Below are positions 1 through 6,085 of a DNA stretch of 7,285 nucleotides, piece by piece. Every line of letters starts with the position of its first letter. Position 1 is the first letter of the stretch. Under the pieces are notes generated by a model. The model was not told where the DNA came from. It did no database searches and saw only the letters and a list, made by a program, of their open reading frames with translations. Origin of the DNA: Acidimicrobiia bacterium (GTDB lineage Bacteria > Actinomycetota > Acidimicrobiia > Spongiisociales > ZC4RG35); assembly GCA_003230435.1 (NCBI GenBank), contig QIDW01000363.1, positions 1 through 7,285 of the forward strand. The letters run 5' to 3'. The translations under genes were made by a program, and so were the position numbers.

Positions 1-2
1 AT

Positions 3-743
3 GCAGAGGAGCTCAGAGAATCGAACGAATCCAAAGAGCGGCTACTTGCTTCGGTCTCTCATGAGATTCGAACGCCACTTACCGCCATTGTCGGACTGTC
101 CGAAGAGATCATCTCGAGCCGAACCAGCCTCGGCGATGAGGAGCTAGACGAGCTCAATGGAATCATCGCGATCCAGAGCCGTGAGTTGGCTGAACTCGTA
201 GAGGATCTGCTCGTCGCCTCCAGAGCCGATGGCGGCACTTTGTCGATCAGGCCAGACATCGTTGATCTGCGAGATGAGGCGGAGAAGGTGCTGCAAGGCG
301 TTCAGGAGTCACACCCAACCGACAAGGAGATCATCCTGCGTGGCGAGGGTGTTGTGGCCTGGGCCGATCCGCTCCGCGTGCGACAGGTGATTCGGAATCT
401 CCTCACGAATGCCATCAAGTACGGGGGAGGGCAGATAATCCTCGGCGTGAGTGAGAACGACGGACGGGCGCAGGTGATGGTGGCCGATGATGGCGTCGGT
501 GTGCCCGTGCTGGAGTCCGACCTCATCTTTGAGAGGTACTACAGGAGCGCTCAGTCCCCAACCCAGCCTGGCTCCGTTGGGATCGGGCTTGCTGTTTCCC
601 GGCAACTCGCCGACATGATGGACGGAACGCTCGAGTACATCGATGGAGAGAATCAACACAGGTTCGTACTCTCGCTACCCGGAGCAGAACCCGTTGATGC
701 CGGATCGCCTTCGGCACACGAAGGCATAACCAGCAATTTCTGA
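3..743 (+). CDS. Sensor histidine kinase, C-terminal part (5' end outside window)
   Basis: Membrane or soluble sensor kinase that autophosphorylates on His and passes the phosphate to a response regulator; only the transmitter part is visible. The reading frame is open from base 3, and 246 residues can be read before the TGA at 741-743. The H-box is SVSHEIRTPLTAI with the phospho-accepting His at visible residue 20 (bases 60-62), preceded by a short Glu/Arg-rich helix. The HATPase_c domain follows: N-box Asn at about 136 in RNLLTNAIKYG, G1 box DDGVG at 162-166, F-box FERYYR at 176-181, G2 box GSVGIGLAV at 190-198. All key ATP-binding boxes are intact, so the visible part should be active. The TTG at 186 opens a shorter frame but would cut off the H-box, so it is not the start. 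No response regulator is visible and the signal sensed is unknown. A 55-base gap separates it from the next gene. Confidence 0.95.
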   Translation, partial: AEELRESNESKERLLASVSHEIRTPLTAIVGLSEEIISSRTSLGDEELDELNGIIAIQSRELAELVEDLLVASRADGGTLSIRPDIVDLRDEAEKVLQGVQESHPTDKEIILRGEGVVAWADPLRVRQVIRNLLTNAIKYGGGQIILGVSENDGRAQVMVADDGVGVPVLESDLIFERYYRSAQSPTQPGSVGIGLAVSRQLADMMDGTLEYIDGENQHRFVLSLPGAEPVDAGSPSAHEGITSNF

Positions 744-776
744 TTCCTCGTCTGGTAACTGGCTATCGAATCGTTG

Positions 777-782
777 TAGAAT
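777..782 (+). promoter_or_regulatory. Possible -10 element before the LCP gene
   Basis: TAGAAT fits the TAnnnT consensus of an actinobacterial -10 box and lies 16 bases before the LCP start codon. No recognisable -35 hexamer sits 16-19 bases upstream, so this is a weak call. If real, the leader would be only about 10 bases, in line with the absence of a Shine-Dalgarno sequence before this gene. Confidence 0.2.
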
Positions 783-798
783 CCGCCGCTCGGGTTTC

Positions 799-1878
799 AT
801 GGCTTCCTCACTCCTACGCAAGCGCTTGATTATTGGTGGCGCGCTCATAGTCGTAATGACCATGGGCGTAGCTGTCGCATTCGCCGTGTCCACATGGGGC
901 GAGGTGAAGCGGGTCACTATCGAGCGACCAACGGAGCCACCGCCAGTTGCGGTACCTGCGGCCGACGATGGTGAGCAAAGCCTCGAGGAGGACGATCCGA
1001 CGGTCGAACTCGAACCTGGCTTCGTAGATCCCAGTGACGGTCTCGACGTGTTCCTTCTGGTGGGCTCAGATTCGCGTGACAATCTCGATGACCTCGAAGG
1101 GTTTGGCCGGGTCTCGGGAAATCGCGCCGACGTTGTGATGGTGCTGCTTCGGACTGAGTCTGAGACTGCAGTGCTTTCGTTACCCAGGGATCTTTGGGTG
1201 ACCGACATCTGCACCGGCCGTGAGGCACGCATCAACGGCATGCTCCAGGGCTGTGGCGAGAAGATGAATGGGCCGACCCTTCTGACCCTTTCTGTCGAAC
1301 GTCTGATCGGGGAGACGGTCGACCATTTCGCCCTGGTTGACCTCGCAGGTTTTCAAAGTGCTGTTGACGCAATCGGCGGTTATGAGATCTGTGTCGAGCG
1401 TCCGGTTCGGGATAGGCGGGCAAACCTCGAACTACCGGCGGGATGCACAACGGCATCCGGGGAACAGGCGCTTGCCTGGCTACGCTCCCGCCGCACACAG
1501 GAACTCACGGATGCCGGCTGGAGGACCATGTCTGGCATGAGCGACCTTGCCCGCAACGACCGACAACGGGCTTTCCTCATCGACATGATGGCGAGCCTCT
1601 CTGATTTCTCAAGCCCGCAAGCCGTGACGGCGGCTGCCCAGGCCGTGGCGCCGTTTCTCACGGTCGATTCCGGCCTCAGCCTCATTCAAGCCGTCGACTT
1701 TGCATGGACCATGCGGGGTTTGAGCAGCGGATCCGTGATTGAACTCAGCGTGCCGGTCTATGGCTACACGACAGAAGCAGGAGAGGCAGTGCTTCTCTCG
1801 TCAACTCCAGTCGACGAAGTCGTGGCCGCCTTTCTCTTTCCGGAGACGGCAAAGTCAGCCAACTTGGTGACCGGCTAG
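799..1878 (+). CDS. LytR-CpsA-Psr (LCP) family cell-wall glycopolymer ligase
   Basis: LCP proteins move undecaprenyl-pyrophosphate-linked glycopolymers onto peptidoglycan or, in some cases, proteins outside the membrane. The 359-residue protein has a short basic N-terminus, one membrane helix (about residues 9-31, type II anchor) and a Pro/Asp/Glu-rich linker (about 43-80). The LCP domain runs from about 83: GSDSR (89-93), RADVVM with Asp111, LPRD (128-131), RIN (144-146), DLAGF (181-185), DAIGG (190-194), ALAWLRSRR (224-232) and the Arg/Gln-rich segment RNDRQR (252-257). In known LCP enzymes the matching Arg and Asp residues bind the pyrophosphate and metal. Cys198 and Cys216 bracket the loop before the RSR motif, as in many actinobacterial members, and Cys138 and Cys152 could form a second extracytoplasmic disulfide. 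ATG 799 is chosen because it leaves a normal basic tail before the helix; no Shine-Dalgarno sequence is seen. The glycopolymer substrate cannot be told from sequence. Confidence 0.93.
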   Translation: MASSLLRKRLIIGGALIVVMTMGVAVAFAVSTWGEVKRVTIERPTEPPPVAVPAADDGEQSLEEDDPTVELEPGFVDPSDGLDVFLLVGSDSRDNLDDLEGFGRVSGNRADVVMVLLRTESETAVLSLPRDLWVTDICTGREARINGMLQGCGEKMNGPTLLTLSVERLIGETVDHFALVDLAGFQSAVDAIGGYEICVERPVRDRRANLELPAGCTTASGEQALAWLRSRRTQELTDAGWRTMSGMSDLARNDRQRAFLIDMMASLSDFSSPQAVTAAAQAVAPFLTVDSGLSLIQAVDFAWTMRGLSSGSVIELSVPVYGYTTEAGEAVLLSSTPVDEVVAAFLFPETAKSANLVTG

Positions 1879-1941
1879 CAGAGGACACCCGGCTGTCGTA
1901 ATGTCGCCGCCGGAGCCCTTACTTGAGCGAGTATCTGACGG

Positions 1942-2922
1942 ATGACTGAACAGAAGCGAGTTTTCTCAGGTATGCAGCCGACCGGCGATCCGCATGTGGG
2001 GAGTCTGATCGGCGCCCTCAACAACTGGGTTGGCATGCAGGATGAGTACGACACGATCTACTGCGTGGTCGACCTTCACGCGATGACCGCTCCCTATGAC
2101 CCGGCCGATCTGAGCAGGGAGCGAGCCGATCTCGCCAAGATGATCCTGGCTGCCGGGGTGGACCCCAAGCGCTCACTTCTCTACTACCAGTCGGAGGTGC
2201 CCCAGCACGTTGAGTTGTCCTGGATTCTGAGCACTTTCACCGGTCTCGGGCAGTTGGAGAGGATGACTCAGTTCAAAGAGAAGGCCGATAGGGGGGGCCA
2301 GAACCTGGGGCTTTTGGCGTATCCGGTTCTTCAAGCCGCCGATATTCTCATACATCGAGTCCACGCCGTCCCTGTTGGCGATGATCAAGCCCAGCATCTG
2401 GAACTGACTCGTGATCTGGCGGAGAGGTTCAACAGCCGCTATGGCGACGTGTTCCCGGTTCCCGAGAGGATCACCCCTGAAATCGGAGCACGGGTCATGT
2501 CACTCACTGACCCGACCTCGAAGATGTCGAAGTCGGACCCGAGCCTGAAATCACGGATACTGCTTACGGACAGCACCGACCAGATCATGAAGAAGGTGAA
2601 GTCTGCTGTAACCGATACCGGAACCGAGGTGGCCTTTGACTGGAAGGACAAACCCGGTATCTCGAATCTTCTGGAGATGTTCTCCTTCTTCAGCGACAGG
2701 TCAATCGACGACCTCGTATCGGAGTTCAGTTCCTCCGGTTACGGGACGTTCAAGGTCGCCGTCGGTGAAGCTGTGGCTGAGGGCCTCAAACCGATCCGCG
2801 ATGCATACGAAGGCACGTCCGATACGGAGGTCGCCGAGGTCATGGCATCGAGTGCGTCCAGGGCACGCGAAATGGCCGACGGGACGATGGCCTCTGTGCG
2901 CGGGAGCGTTGGTTTGGCCTAG
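1942..2922 (+). CDS. trpS: Tryptophanyl-tRNA synthetase
   Basis: Cytoplasmic class I aminoacyl-tRNA synthetase that joins Trp to tRNA-Trp using ATP. The 326-residue length matches the compact bacterial type. The protein opens with the family's standard RVFSGMQPTG stretch (6-15). The HIGH-equivalent motif is HVGS (18-21), where E. coli-type enzymes read TIGN. CVVDLHAMT (41-49), RMTQFKEK (107-114), YPVLQAADIL (127-136) and VPVGDDQAQHLELTRD (143-158) all match the E. coli-type enzyme. The KMSKS loop is exact (194-198, SKMSKSDPS), and the anticodon-binding helical C-terminus is complete. ATG 1942 gives the usual short N-terminus. A strong Shine-Dalgarno sequence is absent in the 63-base gap after the LCP gene, and I see no T-box or Trp-codon leader there. 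The next gene begins 30 bases after the stop on the same strand, so co-transcription is likely. Confidence 0.97.
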   Translation: MTEQKRVFSGMQPTGDPHVGSLIGALNNWVGMQDEYDTIYCVVDLHAMTAPYDPADLSRERADLAKMILAAGVDPKRSLLYYQSEVPQHVELSWILSTFTGLGQLERMTQFKEKADRGGQNLGLLAYPVLQAADILIHRVHAVPVGDDQAQHLELTRDLAERFNSRYGDVFPVPERITPEIGARVMSLTDPTSKMSKSDPSLKSRILLTDSTDQIMKKVKSAVTDTGTEVAFDWKDKPGISNLLEMFSFFSDRSIDDLVSEFSSSGYGTFKVAVGEAVAEGLKPIRDAYEGTSDTEVAEVMASSASRAREMADGTMASVRGSVGLA

Positions 2923-2952
2923 TGCCCCCACTTAGTCGATAGCGTCAATGCC

Positions 2953-3549
2953 ATGGGCGCTGCGGTCGACTGTGAGGCAATCGGTGACGGTCTGTTCGGC
3001 CAACCGGTCAACTCTGTAACGACACTCGCTTTTGTCGTGGCGGGTCTCTGGATCGCCGGCGTCCGCCCGGACCGTCGCTGGGTGGGCGCGGCTCTGACCG
3101 CCACCGGGCTCGGATCGTTCCTATTCCACGGGCCGATGCCCACTGGCGCCGAATGGGCCCACGACGTGACCCTTGCCTGGCTGCTGGTAGTGGTGGCCGG
3201 GACCAGCACGAGGTGGGTGCGGACGACCCAGGTTCCAGGCCTGGTTGCCCTGGCAGTGCTCTTCGCTCTCTTTCCAGCTGCTGCCGATCCCACGGTGGTT
3301 TCAATCGTCGTTGTTGCCGTGGTGGTCAGGATTCGAATTGACCGAACGCCTCACACATGGGGTGCGCTCTCCCTCCTCGCGACGACGGCAATCATCGGCC
3401 GGTTGGGCTCCACCGGAGGACCACTGTGCAATCCGGAATCGCTGATCCAGCCCCACGGCTTGTGGCACCTCGGTGCAGCTGCTTCAGTGACGTGGTGGGC
3501 CTTGGCCACCGGTCCGAAGCAAGCGCGCCAGATGACGGAAACTCGATGA
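2953..3549 (+). CDS. CREST/alkaline-ceramidase-like polytopic membrane hydrolase (putative)
   Basis: The 198-residue protein is very hydrophobic, with about seven predicted membrane segments (roughly 22-36, 42-58, 71-83, 95-110, 113-127, 137-149, 168-186). The conserved polar pattern fits the CREST superfamily (alkaline ceramidases, PAQR receptors, Per1): an N-terminal Cys-Glu pair (7-8), PVNS (18-21) before the first helix, GLGSFLFHG (52-60) giving the S-x3-H pattern, His70-Asp71 before the third helix, a Cys at 159, and His168 and His172 (HGLWH) in the last helix. In structurally known ceramidases, a Ser, an Asp and three His residues form the zinc hydrolase site within the membrane, and all counterparts are present here. 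The substrate is unknown; ceramide is not implied, because most actinobacteria lack it, and an amide- or ester-linked lipid is possible. ATG 2953 is the first start codon after the trpS stop in this frame, and no Shine-Dalgarno sequence is evident. It probably shares a transcript with trpS. Confidence 0.72.
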   Translation: MGAAVDCEAIGDGLFGQPVNSVTTLAFVVAGLWIAGVRPDRRWVGAALTATGLGSFLFHGPMPTGAEWAHDVTLAWLLVVVAGTSTRWVRTTQVPGLVALAVLFALFPAAADPTVVSIVVVAVVVRIRIDRTPHTWGALSLLATTAIIGRLGSTGGPLCNPESLIQPHGLWHLGAAASVTWWALATGPKQARQMTETR

Positions 3550-3590
3550 GCGAATCCCTCTCCAAGCTGTTTCGGTTTCCAACATCCGCT

Positions 3591-4100
3591 CTACGACTTG
3601 ATTTGTGTCAGATCGACCGAGGCTGTCTGATCCACAGTCACATACGCCTCGGGATTGGTCTCTCGTATCAACCGCAAGATGTTGGAGACTTTCTTGCGGG
3701 GAACAACACAAAACGTGACTCTCACTTCACCGTCCCGACCATCTCCGTTGATGACCGTGACGCCAACCTCCTCTTTGCGCAGCCTGTCTGCGACCGGCGT
3801 GGACTCCACCGGGGCGATGACCCGAACCATCGATTGCCCCAGCGCAAGCCACTCTTCCACCGTCGAGCCCGCGTATGTGCCTGCGGCAAATCCTGCGGCG
3901 AAGGCGACCATCCGCAGAGGATCGTCGAGTCCGTCGAGAACCCTGGCCACCACAAGGACCCAGATCAGCGACTCGACGAAGCCGAGCAGGGTGGCCGGTC
4001 CTCGTCGGCCACGCCCGAGCAGGACAATCCTGACGGTGGACATTCCAACGCTGATCAGGCGGAGGAAGAAGATGATGAGAAGATCGAGGGCGACATCCAT
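3591..4100 (-). CDS. UPF0316 family membrane protein (DUF5698 plus DUF2179)
   Basis: Uncharacterised family related to Bacillus YebE. An N-terminal domain with about three membrane helices (roughly residues 5-27, 36-55, 62-80) is followed by a soluble DUF2179-type domain (about 90-160). Family landmarks are seen: STVRIVLLGRG (21-31), a helix with FVES (41-44), VLDGLDDP (54-61), AAGFAAGTYAGSTVEEWLALG (68-88), EVGVTVINGDGRDG (111-124) and ETNPEAYVTVDQ (147-158). The open frame extends upstream to 4268, but that extension overlaps the CPBP gene and is not membrane-like. I place the start at ATG 4100, giving 169 residues, the usual family length, with the first helix directly after Met. Upstream is GTTGATGAC with no clear Shine-Dalgarno sequence. 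It lies 50 bases downstream of the CPBP gene on the same strand and is probably co-transcribed. Function is unknown; the DUF2179 domain is often assumed to bind a small ligand, but no ligand can be named here. Confidence 0.88.
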   Translation of the reverse strand: MDVALDLLIIFFLRLISVGMSTVRIVLLGRGRRGPATLLGFVESLIWVLVVARVLDGLDDPLRMVAFAAGFAAGTYAGSTVEEWLALGQSMVRVIAPVESTPVADRLRKEEVGVTVINGDGRDGEVRVTFCVVPRKKVSNILRLIRETNPEAYVTVDQTASVDLTQIKS

Positions 4101-4150
4101 GTCATCAACGTTAGAACGGGAGAGGGTGTCAGCCTGAACACCTTCGTGTT

Positions 4151-4894
4151 TTAGGAGAGGCTCTCCAGCAACTCTGGAGGAAGCACCAACACCAGCGCCG
4201 CCAACAGATTCCAGCCCGAGTGGATGAAGATCGCCGGCCCGAGACGTCCTGATCGCATGGTTACCCACGCGAGTAGGACACCGAGGATGAAGATTGGCGG
4301 TAGCACTACTGCGGCCGATGCAAGGATCCGCTCCGGGTCCAAGCCGAGAACGTGGCCTGAGGAGAAGACTGCAGCGGAGACCACACTCGCAAATATTATT
4401 CCTCGATGTGCGATCGCCCGGAGCAAGACACCTCTGAAGAGGAGCTCTTCGATGACTGGCGCCAGTACGACGGCAGCAACGACCAGCGATAGCCTGATCT
4501 GGATCGGTGAATCGAGGTTGGCCAGAGCATCCGCCACCTGCTGGGGTGGGCGACCATCGGGGAACAGCCGCTCGGATAGGGGGAGTAGAAGGAGTGCTAG
4601 ACCGAGTTGGAGGATCAGGCCAAGACCGATGTAGAAGGCATCCTTGGGTTCTACGGAGAAGCCAAGGTCACCTTCGACCTTCCGTCTCTTCAGGATCCAG
4701 AGGACGCTCAGGGTTCCGATGTACTGACCCGCCAGGGCGAGAACGACGGTCCAATCGCCGCTTTCAACAAGGAGACCGATGCCGAGGAAGACGGCACTCC
4801 CGAGGAATCCGCCAAGCCAGACAAACACAAAGTCGACGACCGACCATGACCTAACCACCGGCCGGGAGCCTACATCCGGCGGGCTCCTAGGCAC
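4151..4894 (-). CDS. CPBP family intramembrane metalloprotease
   Basis: Polytopic membrane protein of the Rce1/CAAX-protease and bacteriocin-processing (CPBP, Abi) family, with 247 residues and about seven or eight hydrophobic helices. The three active-site motifs are intact: EELLFRG (149-155) with Glu149, Glu150 and Arg154; FSSGH (177-181) with Phe177 and His181; and HSGWN (225-229) with His225 and Asn229. In Rce1 the matching Glu and His residues form the catalytic centre within the membrane. The substrate is unknown; in bacteria these proteins have roles in peptide maturation, self-immunity and membrane protein turnover. GTG 4894 gives the longest frame, with a weak AGGG about 7 bases upstream. 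A GTG at codon 13 (base 4858) is an alternative that also keeps the first helix (about 19-42) and widens the gap to guaB3. No bacteriocin-like small ORF was noticed nearby. It heads a likely two-gene unit with the UPF0316 gene. Confidence 0.92.
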   Translation of the reverse strand: MPRSPPDVGSRPVVRSWSVVDFVFVWLGGFLGSAVFLGIGLLVESGDWTVVLALAGQYIGTLSVLWILKRRKVEGDLGFSVEPKDAFYIGLGLILQLGLALLLLPLSERLFPDGRPPQQVADALANLDSPIQIRLSLVVAAVVLAPVIEELLFRGVLLRAIAHRGIIFASVVSAAVFSSGHVLGLDPERILASAAVVLPPIFILGVLLAWVTMRSGRLGPAIFIHSGWNLLAALVLVLPPELLESLS

Positions 4895-4903
4895 TGTTAC
4901 CCT
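4895..4903 (+). promoter_or_regulatory. Possible extended -10 element of guaB3-guaA
   Basis: TGTTACCCT fits an extended -10 (TGn followed by TAnnnT) and would start transcription near 4910, just before the strong Shine-Dalgarno sequence at 4917. No -35 match is seen 17 bases upstream. It lies in the 33-base gap between divergent genes and directly abuts the GTG start of the CPBP gene. Tentative. Confidence 0.25.
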
Positions 4904-4916
4904 GCCCGAGAGCGCT

Positions 4917-4922
4917 GGAGGA
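4917..4922 (+). promoter_or_regulatory. Ribosome binding site of guaB3
   Basis: GGAGGA, with the GGAGG core six bases before ATG 4928. It is the only strong Shine-Dalgarno sequence I see in the window and fixes the guaB3 start. Neighbouring genes lack a comparable site. Confidence 0.85.
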
Positions 4923-4927
4923 TCTCA

Positions 4928-6085
4928 ATGGAAATCGATATCGGCATAGGCAAGTCGGGGCGACAGGCATTCGGCTTCGACGACATTGCGATAGTCCCCT
5001 CGCGACGGACCAGAGACCCCGACGACGTAGATATCTCCTGGCAACTCGACGCTTTCAAGTTCGAGCTTCCAATGATGGGCTCCGCCATGGACTCAGCGAT
5101 CAGTCCGGAGACGGCAGTCGAAATCGGCCATATGGGTGGTCTGGCAGTTCTCAATCTGGAGGGTCTATGGACCCGGTACCACGATCCCGCTCCCTACTTC
5201 GAGGAGATCGCGGAATTGCCTGACGAAAAGGCGACTCGTCGGATGCAAGAGATCTACCTGCAACCTGTCGACCCAGACCTGATCGGTCAAAGGGTTGCCG
5301 AGCTAAAGGCCGCTGGCATTGTCACTGCTGCGAGCCTGACGCCGCAACATGTCGAGAGCTGGGCCCCCACTGCGCTCGAGGCCGGTCTCAACATCCTGGT
5401 CATTCAGGGCACCGTGGTATCGGCTGAGCACGTTTCCAGTCGGGAGGAGCCACTCAATCTCAAGGAGTACATCGCCAGTTGCGAAGTGCCGGTGATCGTC
5501 GGAGGTGTTTCCAGCTACTCAACATCTCTCCACTTGATGCGCACGGGTGCCGTTGGCGTACTCGTCGGTGTCGGCCCTGGGGCGGCCTGTACGACAAGAG
5601 GTGTTCTCGGCGTGGGTGTTCCCCAGGCAACGGCGATCGCCGACGCGGCCGGAGCACGAATCCGCTATCTCGACGAGACGGGCCGATATGTGCACGTCAT
5701 CGCCGATGGTGGCATGAGGACTGGTGGCGATGTGTCCAAGGCCATCGCTTGCGGTGCTGATGCTGTGATGATCGGCTCGCCGCTGGCGTCTGCCACCGAG
5801 GCCCCGGGCAAGGGTTACCACTGGGGCATGGCCACTTTCCACCCGACGCTGCCCCGCGGGGCTCGCGTGAAGACGGGCGAACGGGGGACTCTCGCCGAGA
5901 TCCTGATCGGCCCAGCCCACGAGAATGATGGCCGACTCAACCTCTTCGGAGGCCTGCGAGCCTCGATGGCTACGACCGGATACTCCGACGTCAAGGAATT
6001 CCAGAAGGCGGAAGTAATGATCGCGCCGTCGATTCAGACCGAGGGCAAGTCGCTGCAGCGTTCTCAACACGTCGGCATGGGATGA
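4928..6085 (+). CDS. guaB3: GuaB3 family IMP dehydrogenase-related protein
   Basis: A (beta/alpha)8-barrel enzyme of the IMP dehydrogenase/GMP reductase superfamily; IMPDH oxidises IMP to XMP with NAD+. The 385-residue protein has no CBS (Bateman) insert, unlike canonical GuaB of about 490-500 residues, and matches the GuaB3 subfamily of actinobacteria and cyanobacteria. Landmarks: an N-terminal FGFDDIAIVPSRRTRDPDDVD segment (15-35), PMMGSAMDS (48-56), the catalytic loop GPGAACTTRGVLGVG (216-230) with the presumed nucleophile Cys221 and the typical CTTR, then DGGMRTGGDVSKA (260-272) and GADAVMIGSPLA (276-287) for phosphate and substrate binding. KTGERGTLAEILIGP (315-329) lies in the flap region. 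The start is set by a strong Shine-Dalgarno sequence. A cyanobacterial GuaB3 is reported to have IMPDH activity, whereas the mycobacterial paralogue has no firmly assigned activity. The ATGA overlap with guaA supports a role in GMP synthesis; activity here is inferred. Confidence 0.93.
   Translation: MEIDIGIGKSGRQAFGFDDIAIVPSRRTRDPDDVDISWQLDAFKFELPMMGSAMDSAISPETAVEIGHMGGLAVLNLEGLWTRYHDPAPYFEEIAELPDEKATRRMQEIYLQPVDPDLIGQRVAELKAAGIVTAASLTPQHVESWAPTALEAGLNILVIQGTVVSAEHVSSREEPLNLKEYIASCEVPVIVGGVSSYSTSLHLMRTGAVGVLVGVGPGAACTTRGVLGVGVPQATAIADAAGARIRYLDETGRYVHVIADGGMRTGGDVSKAIACGADAVMIGSPLASATEAPGKGYHWGMATFHPTLPRGARVKTGERGTLAEILIGPAHENDGRLNLFGGLRASMATTGYSDVKEFQKAEVMIAPSIQTEGKSLQRSQHVGMG

Noticed and set aside
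675..1241. 188-residue minus-strand frame across the kinase end and the LCP gene
   Set aside because: Ser/Arg/Thr-rich composition typical of an antisense frame; both plus-strand genes are clearly real.
1889..1913. CCGGC / GCCGG inverted repeat between the LCP gene and trpS
   Set aside because: A five-base-pair stem with no T-tract; chance occurrence is likely in GC-rich DNA.
1879..1941. T-box or Trp attenuator upstream of trpS
   Set aside because: The gap is only 63 bases, with no Trp-codon leader peptide and no room for a T-box structure.
3537..3580. Possible terminator hairpin GGAAAC / GTTTCC between the convergent genes
   Set aside because: The stem is only six base pairs with a loop of about 32 bases and no T-tract on either side, so it does not support an intrinsic terminator.
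3357..4154. A 265-residue open frame on the plus strand across 3357-4154
   Set aside because: It overlaps the end of the CREST gene and lies antisense to the UPF0316 gene. Its product is low-complexity, polar and without motifs, while the minus-strand frame carries clear family landmarks.
4101..4268. N-terminal extension of the UPF0316 gene to 4268
   Set aside because: It would overlap the CPBP gene by more than 100 bases and adds a non-conserved Gly/Arg-rich tail. ATG 4100 gives the normal family length.
5519..6070. Long minus-strand frame inside guaB3
   Set aside because: It is a shadow frame rich in Arg and His with no motif, opposite a strongly conserved enzyme gene.
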